Assembly: GCA_963746315.1 (NCBI GenBank)
Contig: CAVVAR010000003.1
Span: 124,001 to 188,000, forward strand
Origin: Ga0077555 sp963746315
GTDB lineage: Bacteria > Pseudomonadota > Alphaproteobacteria > Rhizobiales > Hyphomicrobiaceae
DNA: 64,000 nt
Reading direction: 5' to 3'
Part shown: piece by piece, positions 24,412-33,255 of the stretch
How positions within the stretch are numbered: the stretch's first letter is position 1
Layout: every line of letters starts with the position of its first letter
Translations under genes and position numbers: made by a program
The notes under the pieces: model-generated
Told to the model about the DNA's origin: nothing
Seen by the model: the letters and a program-made list of their open reading frames with translations, nothing else
The model's database searches: none

Positions 24412-24882
24412 CCAAAGCCGTTCGAGCGACCCGGTCCAGTTTACCAACCCAAAAAAAAGGCTTGGAATTGAGCAACATTCGCGTTAGCGTCCGGCCAAGC
24501 CTGGATGCCGAGGGCAAGCGGCACTATGTAAATCCTGTCGTCGCCCTCGATGCAACGCTGAGTGCTGAGAGCGTAAGGCGGGCAATCGCATTTGAATTCG
24601 CGGTCGCTTGGCCCAGCTCATTCCCGATTGACGCAAAGGCCGGAAACCAGAGCGGATCCTCTCCCGTCCCGCCGGACTGGCATCGAGCTTCAGTGTGCCG
24701 CCCGCGCGGTCTTTACCAGCGCGATTTCGGCCGCTGAGTGTGGGGCAAAGGACGAGAACGGACCATCAGCTCTCCATAGAAGAGCGCGGGCACAGACCTA
24801 GCAAAACTGCGCACTACGCATGTCCTGCAGCACGCGGGCGTGCGCGAATGATAGAAAAGCCAAGTTGTGAGATTGGGAGCCC
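24412..24882. other. 471-bp intergenic stretch without a supported gene
   Basis: Between prmC and the DUF4167 gene. A TTG-initiated frame at 24462-24737 begins SNIRVSVRPSLDAEGKRHYVN but becomes unlike protein in its second half and has no clear ribosome site. I leave it uncalled. The A-run TTACCAACCCAAAAAAAAGG near 24440-24459 and the AT-richer 24580-24650 may hold control signals. Otherwise I see nothing. Confidence 0.5.
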
Positions 24883-25923
24883 ATGAGGCAGGGACAACAG
24901 CATCGCCGTGGCCGTGGCCGCAACAACGTCAACAACAACAACAACAACAATCACCCCGGCAACCGCAAGGGGCAGAACCCCCTCACCCGAAGCTTCGAGT
25001 CGAACGGCCCGGACGTAAAGGTGCGCGGTACCCCTGCTCATATCGCAGAGAAGTACCTCCAACTCGCCCGAGACGCTCAGGCTTCCGGCGATCACGTGCT
25101 CGCCGAGAACTACCTGCAGCATGCCGAGCACTACAACCGCATTATCCTCGCGTATCGTGAGCAGCAAATTCAGCAGTCCGGCGAGCCGATGAACGGCAGT
25201 GGCCGTCACCAGCAGGGCTCCGACGACGGCTCCAGCGATGATATGGGGCAGGGTGACGACTCCGGATCGGAGCAGCCGATGTTCGCCCGCCATCCCGGCG
25301 AGCGCGACATGCAGCCTCCGCTCGACGAGGGTCGGCCTCAGCAGCAGTACCGGCAAGACCGGCAAGATCAGCCTTCCCGCTTCCGTGACCGACATCCCCG
25401 CCACGAGCGGCAGGATCGCCAGGATGGCTACGATCGCGGCGAGCGGCCCGAGCGTCAGGCCGGAGAGCGTGGTTTCGATCGCAACCGCGATCGCCAGTTC
25501 CGCAATCCCGAGCAACCGGGCGAAGCCCGCGAGCCGCGCCAGCCGCGCGAGCACCGAGAGCCGAGAGAGCAACGGGAGCCACGTGAGTTTCGCGAGCCGC
25601 GCGAATTTCGAGCACCGCGCGAGCAGCAATCCCAGGAGCACGGCGAGCCACGCGAGCCGCGTCACGCCCCGGAAGTTGCCCGTGACATCGCGCCGCCCGC
25701 TATGCCGATGGAAAGCGCGGCTGTGCCAGTCGCGGAGGAAAGCCCGGCCCCGTCTCGGCCCGAAGCCGCCGCTCCCCGCCGCCGCGAGCGCTTCGGCCTG
25801 GGAGCCGATCAGCCCGAGTTTCTGCGCCGTCCCGTTCGCCGCCCGCGGCGCGATCCGGACCAGGAATTCGCTCCGGAAGCACCCCAGGCAGCGCCACCGG
25901 CCGACGAGACCCCTCGCGAATAA
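24883..25923 (+). CDS. DUF4167-domain protein
   Basis: 346 aa. The conserved alphaproteobacterial DUF4167 domain is at the N-terminus (residues ~10-90): RGRGRNNVNNNNNNNHPGNR, then TRSFESNGPDVKVRGTPAHI and AEKYLQLARDAQASGDHVLA. The rest (about 100-300) is a low-complexity Arg/Glu/Gln/Pro-rich tail with repeated EPREPREHREPRE-type units, strongly charged and probably disordered. Such proteins are usually encoded next to prfA-prmC in Hyphomicrobiales. The basic, RNA-binding-like composition suggests RNA or nucleoid association, but no function is established. Confidence 0.92.
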   Translation: MRQGQQHRRGRGRNNVNNNNNNNHPGNRKGQNPLTRSFESNGPDVKVRGTPAHIAEKYLQLARDAQASGDHVLAENYLQHAEHYNRIILAYREQQIQQSGEPMNGSGRHQQGSDDGSSDDMGQGDDSGSEQPMFARHPGERDMQPPLDEGRPQQQYRQDRQDQPSRFRDRHPRHERQDRQDGYDRGERPERQAGERGFDRNRDRQFRNPEQPGEAREPRQPREHREPREQREPREFREPREFRAPREQQSQEHGEPREPRHAPEVARDIAPPAMPMESAAVPVAEESPAPSRPEAAAPRRRERFGLGADQPEFLRRPVRRPRRDPDQEFAPEAPQAAPPADETPRE

Positions 25924-26022
25924 GATGTCGTCGCTGTCCGCAAACCGGCGCGCAGCCGCGGTTGCGATCACGGTAGTCCCATAAGCCAGCTGAGCCGCCG
26001 GCCTCCGCGCCGGCCGCTCTCA

Positions 26023-26967
26023 ATGACGAAGCGTGAGGTCGTGACCGCCAACGCTCTATCATCTCTGACGGCACTTTCGGTCGTGGAGACCGATGGTTTC
26101 GCCGACTATCGGCTTCTCGACAGTGGCAACGGACGCAAGCTCGAGCGCTTCGGCAAGATTGTCGTCGACCGTCCCGAGCCGCAAGCTCTGTGGCGCCCCT
26201 TGTACGATGCGCGCCGATGGGGTGACGCGCACGCGGTCTACACGGGTCAGGACGACGAGGAATCCGGCAAGTGGCGGCGTGACAAACCGATCCCCGAAAG
26301 CTGGCCGATCGCCGTCGAGGACGTGACGATGATCGCGCGCCTCGGTGGTTTCCTGCATCTCGGCCTGTTTCCCGAGCAGGTTCCGCACTGGCAGTGGATG
26401 CTCCGTGCGATCGCTGGCGCACGCGGCGAGCTGGGCAACGAGCGCCCGCGGGTCCTCAACCTCTTCGCCTACACCGGTGCGGCAACCCTGATCGCCGCTC
26501 GAGCGGGCGCCGAGGTCGTCCACGTCGATGCCTCGAAAAAATCGGTCGCTTGGGCCCGCGAGAGCCAGGCAGCGTCCGGCCTGTCCGATGCACCGATCCG
26601 TTGGATCGTCGAGGATGCCCGCAAATTCGTTGCGCGCGAGGTCCGGCGCGGTCGCACCTATCACGTCGTGCTGGTCGATCCGCCCAAGTTCGGCCGCGGC
26701 CCAGGCGGCGAGGTGTGGGAGCTGTTCGAGCATCTCCCGCCCCTTCTCCAGGACTGCGCCGCATTGCTGGCTCCAAGATCCAGCCTTGTGCTGACGTCCT
26801 ATGCGATCCGCGCGTCCGCCCTGTCTTTCGGCCAGCTCCTTGCCGAAGCGCTGCAGGGCCGCGCCGGCTCTTTCGATGTCGGCGAGCTCGCCATCCGCGA
26901 GCACGAAGGATCGCGGCGGGTCCCAACGTCGCTGTTTGCACGCTGGTCGTCCAACCATGACGCGTGA
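26023..26967 (+). CDS. Class I SAM-dependent (rRNA) methyltransferase
   Basis: 314 aa. The RlmI/RlmK-like (COG1092) catalytic domain shows VLNLFAYTGAATLIAARAGA (SAM motif I), VVHVDASKKSVAWARESQAA, and VVLVDPPKFGRGPGGEVWEL with the catalytic-region DPPKFGRG. The N-terminal PUA-like RNA-binding domain of true RlmI is shortened. It modifies large RNA, probably 23S rRNA. The stop overlaps the start of the next RNA methyltransferase gene by 11 nt, so the two are coupled. Confidence 0.88.
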   Translation: MTKREVVTANALSSLTALSVVETDGFADYRLLDSGNGRKLERFGKIVVDRPEPQALWRPLYDARRWGDAHAVYTGQDDEESGKWRRDKPIPESWPIAVEDVTMIARLGGFLHLGLFPEQVPHWQWMLRAIAGARGELGNERPRVLNLFAYTGAATLIAARAGAEVVHVDASKKSVAWARESQAASGLSDAPIRWIVEDARKFVAREVRRGRTYHVVLVDPPKFGRGPGGEVWELFEHLPPLLQDCAALLAPRSSLVLTSYAIRASALSFGQLLAEALQGRAGSFDVGELAIREHEGSRRVPTSLFARWSSNHDA

Positions 26968-27907
26968 TCCCAGCTCAGACGCCCGCACCGGCACTCACCG
27001 CTCTGTCACGAGCCTCCAGAACGACAGCGTCAAGCTCATCCGCTCGCTCGCGATGCGAAAATCTCGTCGCGAAACGGGATTGTTCGTCGCCGAAGGCGCG
27101 TCCGTCTTGATCACCGCCCGCGACAACGGCTGGTCGCCGCGCATGCTCGTCGCCGGCCCGGGTGCCGATCAAGGTCCTGTCGGCTCGGCACTTCACCGAT
27201 GGGCCGAGGCTGCGGGCGCCGACCGGCTCGACGTCAGCGCCGCCGTCCTCGAGAAGCTCGCGGCCAAGGACAACCCGCAAAGCGTGCTCGGGGTCTTCGA
27301 CCAGAAATGGGCGGACCTTCCCTCTCCCGCGCTCGTAAGCTCCAAGCGGGCAAAACCCCCGCTGTGGGTCGTGCTCGAGGCGATCCGCGATCCCGGCAAC
27401 CTCGGCACGATCATGCGCACAGTCGACGCGGCAGGCGCCTCCGGCATCGTCCTCGCTGGCGACACGTGCGATCCGTTCTCGCACGAGGCCGTCCGCGCCA
27501 GCATGGGCTCGATCTTCGCCGTCCCCGTGTCCCGGACTGACCGCGCCGGCCTCATTGATCTGGCACGCGCCTGGCCCGGTGACGTCGTCGGCACACACCT
27601 TGCCGGCAAGCTCGACTATCGCTCCGCCGCCTACCGCGAGCCGGTTCTCCTGATCATGGGTAACGAGGGTGCCGGCCTTACCGAGGAAGTCGCGGCCGCC
27701 TGCGGCAAGCTGGTCCGCATCCCCATGGCAGGTCGTCTCGACAGCCTCAATCTCGCCGTTGCAACCGCGCTCATGCTGTTTGAGATCAGGCGGCCGCATC
27801 TCGCCCTTGAGCTTGGGCAAGGCGCGATCTTGCCCTCATGCCCGCTGCAGCAACCCGTCTCGCCGCATCTTGAGGAGCATCAAGCGGTGCTCAGCCCACG
27901 ACGATAG
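26957..27907 (+). CDS. TrmH/SpoU-family RNA 2'-O-methyltransferase
   Basis: 316 aa from the ATG at 26957 inside the end of the preceding gene. The N-terminal substrate-binding segment (SLQNDSVKLIRSLAMRKSR, GLFVAEGASVLITA) is followed by the SPOUT domain: motif 1 LEAIRDPGNLGTIMRTVDAA, motif 2 LIMGNEGAGLTEEV and motif 3 IPMAGRLDSLNLAVATALML. All catalytic SPOUT motifs are intact. It methylates ribose in rRNA or tRNA. The exact position is unknown. The last 40 residues are not family-like and may be a natural extension. Confidence 0.92.
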   Translation: MTRDPSSDARTGTHRSVTSLQNDSVKLIRSLAMRKSRRETGLFVAEGASVLITARDNGWSPRMLVAGPGADQGPVGSALHRWAEAAGADRLDVSAAVLEKLAAKDNPQSVLGVFDQKWADLPSPALVSSKRAKPPLWVVLEAIRDPGNLGTIMRTVDAAGASGIVLAGDTCDPFSHEAVRASMGSIFAVPVSRTDRAGLIDLARAWPGDVVGTHLAGKLDYRSAAYREPVLLIMGNEGAGLTEEVAAACGKLVRIPMAGRLDSLNLAVATALMLFEIRRPHLALELGQGAILPSCPLQQPVSPHLEEHQAVLSPRR

Positions 27908-27939
27908 CCTTCTTCGACTCGATCTGTCCGGCTGAGGCA

Positions 27940-27986
27940 TCATCCGATCGCCTGCGGTCGCATTTCGCAGCCGGGCGATCGGATGA
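27940..27986. repeat. 13-bp inverted repeat
   Basis: TCATCCGATCGCC (27940-27952) and GGCGATCGGATGA (27974-27986) are perfect inverted copies around a 21-nt loop, which itself contains a TGCG/CGCA pairing. It lies between the SpoU methylase and the next small gene and could terminate the methylase operon or belong to a dispersed palindromic family. Confidence 0.7.
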
Positions 27987-28035
27987 AATGGCTCTAGGGG
28001 CCGCGACGGGTGGAGCCCAGAAGAATGGCCGCGAA

Positions 28036-28236
28036 ATGCTCAAGATCGCCCTCGTTATCTGGATCGTCCTCGGAACGATGCTCGCTGGCGTTGCAATGGC
28101 CGTCATTGTGTCCATCCCGCAGCTGCTCGACCAGGGCATGTATTACATTCCGATCCTCTGCGGCGCTGGCTTCGTCGCGGCAATACCGGTCGCTTACTGG
28201 ATCGCCGTCCGCATTGCCGCAACGGCACGAGCCTGA
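28036..28236 (+). CDS. Small two-helix membrane protein
   Basis: 66 aa from the ATG at 28036. Two hydrophobic segments (LKIALVIWIVLGTMLAGVAM and IPILCGAGFVAAIPVAYWIA) are separated by a short loop, with a short basic C-terminus. The pattern matches small hypothetical membrane proteins of Hyphomicrobiales. The gene ends just before the convergent SDR. Function unknown. Confidence 0.65.
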   Translation: MLKIALVIWIVLGTMLAGVAMAVIVSIPQLLDQGMYYIPILCGAGFVAAIPVAYWIAVRIAATARA

Positions 28237-28256
28237 GCACAGACCCGTCGCGGGGC

Positions 28257-29096
28257 TCACATCCGCGCTATGATCTTGTCGAGCAGCGCATCCGGCAGCA
28301 GTCGTTTCAGCGCGCTCGCCCCCTTGGTCATGATGCCGATGCGGTAGCGCGCACGCGGCCGGGGGCTTTCCAGCGCATGAACCAGCTTGGCCACGACCGC
28401 CTCCGGTCCGAGCTTGAAATAGCTGCCCTTCGCCTGACCGGCCTGCATGTCAGACAGCCGGCGCTCGTACGCCTCCCGGTGTGGCGAGCGCTCCATCTCG
28501 ATCTGCGACGTGAACGTCGACAGCGTTGTTGCCAGGAAATGCGACTCGATCGGCCCCGGCTCCAGCAGCGACACATGGATGCCGGCTGGCCGAAGCTCGA
28601 TCCGGAGCGCATCCGACAGCGCCTCGAGCGCATACTTCGACGCGCAATAGGCACCCCGATAGGGACCACTCACGAGGCCGAGCACCGATGAGCACATGAC
28701 GATGCGCCCACGGCCCGAGCGCCGCATCGCCGGCACCACCTTCCGCGTCAATTCGCTCGCCGCCACCACGTTCACCTCGAGCTGATCGCGCAGCACGCTC
28801 GCCGGCACGTCCTCCATGGCCCCGATAACGCCATAAGCCGCATTGTTGTAGAGCGCATAGAGCTTGCCGTCGGTGCGCCGCAGCGCTTCCTCGGCGCATC
28901 TCGCAATCGAGCTCTCGTCCTTTAGCTCGAGAGGCAACGCTTCGAGCCCGTGCTCTCGCTCCAGCCTCTCGAGATCTACGGGGCGGCGCGCGGTCGCAAG
29001 CACGCGCCAACCCCTTGCCTTGAGAGCGCACGCCCCGGCGAGCCCAATTCCTGTCGAGCAGCCGGTGATGAGTATCGATCGTTCTGATTGGCTCAT
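28257..29096 (-). CDS. SDR-family oxidoreductase
   Basis: 279 aa from the ATG at 29096. Cofactor motif ILITGCSTGIGLAGACALKA (TGxxxGxG), NNAAYG in LYALYNNAAYGVIGAMED, catalytic Ser in VMCSSVLGLV and YxxxK in YCASKYALEALSDALRIE. All classical SDR catalytic residues are present. The C-terminal 70 residues are helical, as in the SDR-c subgroup that acts on steroids or lipids, e.g. estradiol-17beta-dehydrogenase-like. Substrate unknown. It stands between opposing genes without an obvious operon. Confidence 0.9.
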   Translation of the reverse strand: MSQSERSILITGCSTGIGLAGACALKARGWRVLATARRPVDLERLEREHGLEALPLELKDESSIARCAEEALRRTDGKLYALYNNAAYGVIGAMEDVPASVLRDQLEVNVVAASELTRKVVPAMRRSGRGRIVMCSSVLGLVSGPYRGAYCASKYALEALSDALRIELRPAGIHVSLLEPGPIESHFLATTLSTFTSQIEMERSPHREAYERRLSDMQAGQAKGSYFKLGPEAVVAKLVHALESPRPRARYRIGIMTKGASALKRLLPDALLDKIIARM

Positions 29097-29377
29097 ATCG
29101 GCTGCATAAACAAAACCGCGCTGACTGAGAAGCCGCGCCACTGACGCGGGCACCGTGACATGAATTTCGCCTGAACGTCAGGTTCAGCCAAGGTTCAGTG
29201 GCTCGGCGTCATCTTCATCCCACCCTGCATCAACACTCCCCCGGCGTGATCCCCGGGGCTCCGCGCGCAGGGTCGTGGAGCCCCACTTAATCTCGCACCC
29301 GCAACTCGCCATTTTCCCCGCAGCCGACACGAGCTAGCTTGGTTCCCTGGTCTGAGGCAGGCGCGGGAGACGACGGC

Positions 29378-30418
29378 ATGGACGAGGCAAAGCTCGACGC
29401 TCTCCGGGCGAAGTATGCTGGCGCGAAGGGCGGGGATATCTATGACCCGACATTCTCGGCCGTAGCCGCAACCGTTTTCACCTCGCCCGACCGCCGTAAA
29501 TGGCCCTTCGCTGGCGTCGCCACGTTTCTCGACGCCGACTACCGGCCCGACGCCGCGACCGGGAGCTTCGCTGGCCTGGACGTGGCACTCGTCGGTGTTC
29601 CTATGGACCTCGGCGTCACCAATCGCTCAGGCGCGCGGCTCGGCCCACGCGCCGTCCGCGACGTCGAGCGGATTGGCCCCTACGAGCATGCACTGCGCGT
29701 GGCTCCGGCCGGCGCCCTGCGCGTCGCCGACGTCGGCGACGTACCGATGCAAAGCCGGTTCTCGCTCGAGCAGTGTCATGCGGATATCGAGGCTTGGTAC
29801 AAACCGCTGGTTTCAGCGGGCGTCATCCCCCTCTCGGTTGGCGGCGACCACTCGATTACGCTTCCCATTCTCCGCGCGCTCGGCGCCACGCGCCCTGTCG
29901 GCCTGGTGCACATCGACGCCCACTGCGACACGTCCGGCGCCTACGAGGGCGCCAAGTTCCATCACGGCGGCCCTTTCCGTCTCGCCGTCCTCGACGGCGT
30001 CCTCGACCCGGAACGCACCATCCAGATCGGCATTCGCGGACCCGCCGAGTATCTCTGGGAGTTCTCGGCCGAAAGCGGCATGACGGTGATCCACGCCGAG
30101 GAGATCGACCGCCTGGGGCTGGACGCCGTCGTAGCCAAGGCTCGCGCCGTCGTCGGCGACGGCCCGACGTACGTCTCCTTCGACATCGACAGCATCGACC
30201 CGGCCCTGGCCCCTGGCACTGGCACACCCGAGGTCGGAGGCTTGCTTCCGCGCGAAGCCCTCAGCCTCGTCCGTGGCCTCGCCGGCATCGACATCGTCGG
30301 CGGTGACGTGGTCGAGGTGGCTCCTCAACACGATGCGACGACTGCAACCGCCCAGATCGGTGCCCAGATGCTGTTTCAACTACTCTGCCTCGCAGCCTTG
30401 CGACAGCGCCCAATCTGA
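29378..30418 (+). CDS. Agmatinase/arginase-family ureohydrolase
   Basis: 346 aa from the ATG at 29378. The binuclear Mn site motifs are complete: SVGGDHSITLPILRALG, VHIDAHCDTSGAYEGAKFHH and YVSFDIDSIDPALAPGTGTP. The family hydrolyses guanidino compounds (agmatine, guanidinobutyrate, guanidinopropionate) to urea and an amine. With ARLGPRAVRDVERIG at the N-terminal side it resembles agmatinase and guanidinobutyrase most, but substrate cannot be settled from sequence. No urease or polyamine gene is adjacent. Confidence 0.9.
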   Translation: MDEAKLDALRAKYAGAKGGDIYDPTFSAVAATVFTSPDRRKWPFAGVATFLDADYRPDAATGSFAGLDVALVGVPMDLGVTNRSGARLGPRAVRDVERIGPYEHALRVAPAGALRVADVGDVPMQSRFSLEQCHADIEAWYKPLVSAGVIPLSVGGDHSITLPILRALGATRPVGLVHIDAHCDTSGAYEGAKFHHGGPFRLAVLDGVLDPERTIQIGIRGPAEYLWEFSAESGMTVIHAEEIDRLGLDAVVAKARAVVGDGPTYVSFDIDSIDPALAPGTGTPEVGGLLPREALSLVRGLAGIDIVGGDVVEVAPQHDATTATAQIGAQMLFQLLCLAALRQRPI

Positions 30419-30531
30419 CCCGCAAAGGCTCGATCACTCGGCTTCAACTCTCCGTGTCAAGCGCTTCCGCACGGACACCATGCATCGTAGCCATGCTCGG
30501 GTCTTTCAGCTGGCCCATCGGGAGCTTCGAC

Positions 30532-31005
30532 ATGCGTTACATTTTCGCCCTGTTTCTCGCCGTCGCCTTGCCGTCTCTTGCCGGCACTCCGGACGCGCTC
30601 GCCCAGGGCACCGTGACCACCCTCACCAGCAAGTACCCCTTCGACGAGACCGTTGCCCGCCTGACCAAGGCCATAGAGGCCAAGGGCATCAAGGTTGCGT
30701 CCAAGTTCGACCACGCAGCAGGCGCCAAAGCAGCCGGCCTCGAGCTTCCTCCCACCGTCGTGCTCTTTTTCGGCAACCCGAAGCTCGGAACGCCACTCAT
30801 GCAGGCCGATCAGCGCGCCGGACTCGATCTGCCGATGAAGATGCTTGTTTGGCAGGACAAGGCGGGCAAGGTCCAGGTTGGCTACGCGCCGCCCTCGGGC
30901 ATCCAGGCCCGCTACGAAATCAAGGGCGAGGGCCCGGATAAAGTCCTCAAGACAATGGCAGGCGCCCTGGACGGTTTTGCCAAGGCAGCCACCGGCGCTG
31001 AGTGA
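30532..31005 (+). CDS. Exported DUF302-domain protein
   Basis: 157 aa from the ATG at 30532. A signal peptide (MRYIFALFLAVALPSLAG, cleavage near ALAQ) precedes a DUF302 domain: KYPFDETVARLTKAIEAKGI, FDHAAGAKAAGLELPPTVVL and FGNPKLGTPLMQADQRAGLD. The family is a small alpha/beta domain found in periplasmic or membrane proteins of unknown function. Confidence 0.88.
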   Translation: MRYIFALFLAVALPSLAGTPDALAQGTVTTLTSKYPFDETVARLTKAIEAKGIKVASKFDHAAGAKAAGLELPPTVVLFFGNPKLGTPLMQADQRAGLDLPMKMLVWQDKAGKVQVGYAPPSGIQARYEIKGEGPDKVLKTMAGALDGFAKAATGAE

Positions 31006-31141
31006 TATCACGTCCACGGCGGAGCAGCGGGCGGCTACGGACCCCGCCCGCGATCCCGTCGCTGTTGCAAAAAACAGCCTTCAAAGTCATAGTCTCAGCT
31101 GGTCCGCGTGAATCGAACGCTTTGGGCTTGGCCGGACGCGC

Positions 31142-31348
31142 ATGCAGCGACGAGAAGACCGTGAACTTCGGGAGCTTTTGGTCAAGCTCCGCGACGAGCA
31201 TCGCGTGCTCGACGACGAGATCGTTGCGCTCGAGATGGCGGTCGACGCCGATCAGCTCACCATAAAGCGCCTGAAGAAAAAGAAGCTGCTCCTCAAAGAT
31301 CGCATTACTGATGTTGAGGACCAGCTGACCCCCGACATCATCGCCTGA
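31142..31348 (+). CDS. YdcH/DUF465-family small protein
   Basis: 68 aa, mostly one amphipathic coiled coil: LRELLVKLRDEHRVLDDEIV, then ADQLTIKRLKKKKLLLKDRI. This is the DUF465 pattern (DEH start, LKK(K)KL..KD end). Cytosolic. The role is unknown. A small ORF next to purE is common in Alphaproteobacteria. Confidence 0.85.
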   Translation: MQRREDRELRELLVKLRDEHRVLDDEIVALEMAVDADQLTIKRLKKKKLLLKDRITDVEDQLTPDIIA

Positions 31349-31493
31349 GGTCAGGAGTGCGCGGCGGGCGGCGTCCTCGCCCGGATCTCACGTAGCGCTT
31401 GCCAGGCCCCCGCGATAGCCGATAGAAGCTCGGGCCTTGACGTCGAGCCATCGCAGTGCACGGCGAAGGCATCCCGAAAGGTTGCGGCAAGAC

Positions 31494-32036
31494 ATGCCCA
31501 AAGCGGACGCGGCCCCGCCCGGAAGCAGACATCCCGACGCGAGCACCGCCAAGCCCGTCGTGGCCATCATCATGGGCAGCCAATCCGATTGGTCGACGAT
31601 GCGCGCCGCCTCGGTCGTGCTTGCTGAGTTGGCTGTGCCGCACGAATGCCGGATCGTCTCGGCCCATCGTACCCCAGAGCGCCTCTATACCTTCGCCCGC
31701 ACGGCACGCGACCGGGGCTTCAAGGTCATCATCGCGGGCGCTGGCGGCGCGGCGCACTTGCCGGGCATGGCGGCGTCGATGACGACACTTCCCGTACTGG
31801 GCGTGCCCGTGCGCTCGGCTGCCCTCAGCGGCCAGGATTCGCTGCTTTCCATCGTCCAGATGCCCGCAGGAGTTCCCGTCGGAACGCTTGCGATCGGCGA
31901 GGCGGGTGCCACCAACGCCGGGCTTCTTGCGGCCCAGATCCTCGCCTTGTCTGATCCCGCCCTGGCGTCGAGGCTGGACGACTGGCGCAAGCGGCGGACC
32001 GAGGCGGTTGCAGAGCACCCCAAGGATGATGGCTGA
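31494..32036 (+). CDS. purE: N5-carboxyaminoimidazole ribonucleotide mutase
   Basis: 180 aa from the ATG at 31494. It converts N5-CAIR to CAIR in purine synthesis. Class I PurE motifs are present: VAIIMGSQSDWSTMRAAS (phosphate loop), SAHRTPERLYTFA with the catalytic His, GAGGAAHLPGMAASMTTLPV and QMPAGVPVGTLAIGEAGATN. The stop overlaps the purK start by 11 nt, so the two enzymes acting in sequence are translated together. The first 18 residues are a non-conserved extension. Confidence 0.96.
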   Translation: MPKADAAPPGSRHPDASTAKPVVAIIMGSQSDWSTMRAASVVLAELAVPHECRIVSAHRTPERLYTFARTARDRGFKVIIAGAGGAAHLPGMAASMTTLPVLGVPVRSAALSGQDSLLSIVQMPAGVPVGTLAIGEAGATNAGLLAAQILALSDPALASRLDDWRKRRTEAVAEHPKDDG

Positions 32037-33132
32037 GCCCGCCCGCACATCCCCCCTGCCGCCCCGCTCCGTGATCGGCATCCTGGGCTCGGGCCAGCTT
32101 GGCAAAATGCTGGCCCAGGCCGCGAGCCGGCTCGGCTTCAGAACCCACGTCTACGGCGACGATGCCGGACCCGCTTTCGATGTCGCAACCACGCACTCGG
32201 TCGGCAGTTTCACCAGCTTCGGACGCCTCGACGAGTTTGCGCGCGGCGTCGATGTCGTCACGTACGAGTTCGAGAACGTGCCCGTCGCCGCCGCCGAGCA
32301 TCTCGCGCTGAGCGTCCCGGTGCGCCCCGGCGCCCGCGCGCTCGCCGTGTCCCAGGATCGCATCGCCGAAAAGACATTCATTCGCGATCTCGGCATCGCC
32401 GTGGCGCCTTTTTCCACGCTTGCCTCGTCCGCCGACCTCGCCTCGGCCGGCATAGCTCAGACCACCTGGGGAACACGCGCCATCCTCAAGACCGCGCGTC
32501 TCGGCTACGATGGCAAGGGCCAGGCCTCTATTGCCACCCCTGGCGATCTCGAAGCCGGCTTCCGCGGCCTCGGTAATGTTCCGTGCGTCCTCGAGCAGCG
32601 CCTGGACTTCCGCTGTGAGGTCTCGGTGATTGTCGTGCGGGCCCTAGATGGACACACGACGACCTACGACATCCCGCTGAACGAGCACGAGGGGGGCATC
32701 CTGCGACGGTCGACCGTGCCCTCCGGCCTCCCCCCTCCCGTCGAGACGCGTGCCCGCGAGATGGCGAGTTGCATCGCTGAGGCCCTCGACTATGTCGGCG
32801 TGCTCGCCGTCGAGATGTTCTACCTTGGCGACACGGCGGCCGACCCGCTCGTCGTCAACGAGATCGCCCCTCGCGTTCACAATTCCGGCCACTGGACCAT
32901 GGACGCCTGCGCCGTCGGTCAATTCGAGAACCACATTCGCGCCGTTGCCGGCTGGCCCCTCGCCGACACCACCCGCCACTCCGACGCCGTAATGCAGAAT
33001 CTCATCGGCCACGACGTCGACGCATGGCCGGACATCGCCGCTCGGCCCGGAGCCTGCCTCCACCTCTACGGCAAGCGCGAAGCACGCGACGGCCGCAAGA
33101 TGGGCCACGTCAATCACCTGAGCCCACGCTGA
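32026..33132 (+). CDS. purK: N5-carboxyaminoimidazole ribonucleotide synthase
   Basis: 368 aa. An ATP-grasp enzyme making N5-CAIR from AIR, bicarbonate and ATP. N-terminal VIGILGSGQLGKMLAQAASR, ATP-grasp AILKTARLGYDGKGQASI (phosphate-binding and Lys), EQRLDFRCEVSVIVVR and metal-binding VNEIAPRVHNSGHWTMDA, with the C-terminal HLYGKREARDGRKMGHVN. Two adjacent start codons (ATGATG at 32026). Downstream of purE with overlap. Confidence 0.96.
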   Translation: MMAEPARTSPLPPRSVIGILGSGQLGKMLAQAASRLGFRTHVYGDDAGPAFDVATTHSVGSFTSFGRLDEFARGVDVVTYEFENVPVAAAEHLALSVPVRPGARALAVSQDRIAEKTFIRDLGIAVAPFSTLASSADLASAGIAQTTWGTRAILKTARLGYDGKGQASIATPGDLEAGFRGLGNVPCVLEQRLDFRCEVSVIVVRALDGHTTTYDIPLNEHEGGILRRSTVPSGLPPPVETRAREMASCIAEALDYVGVLAVEMFYLGDTAADPLVVNEIAPRVHNSGHWTMDACAVGQFENHIRAVAGWPLADTTRHSDAVMQNLIGHDVDAWPDIAARPGACLHLYGKREARDGRKMGHVNHLSPR

Positions 33133-33255
33133 CGGCGAGGCCACGCTCTGCCCATCGCCCGGATTTCCAATCCCTTGCGACCACACGCCATCAAAGCCTA
33201 ATCTCGCGAGCAGAGGCCCCCTGTGGCCCCGAAATCCACCCCAAGGGAGACGCCG

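Noticed and set aside
24462..24737. Possible 91-aa gene after prmC
   Set aside because: TTG start, no ribosome site, second half not protein-like.
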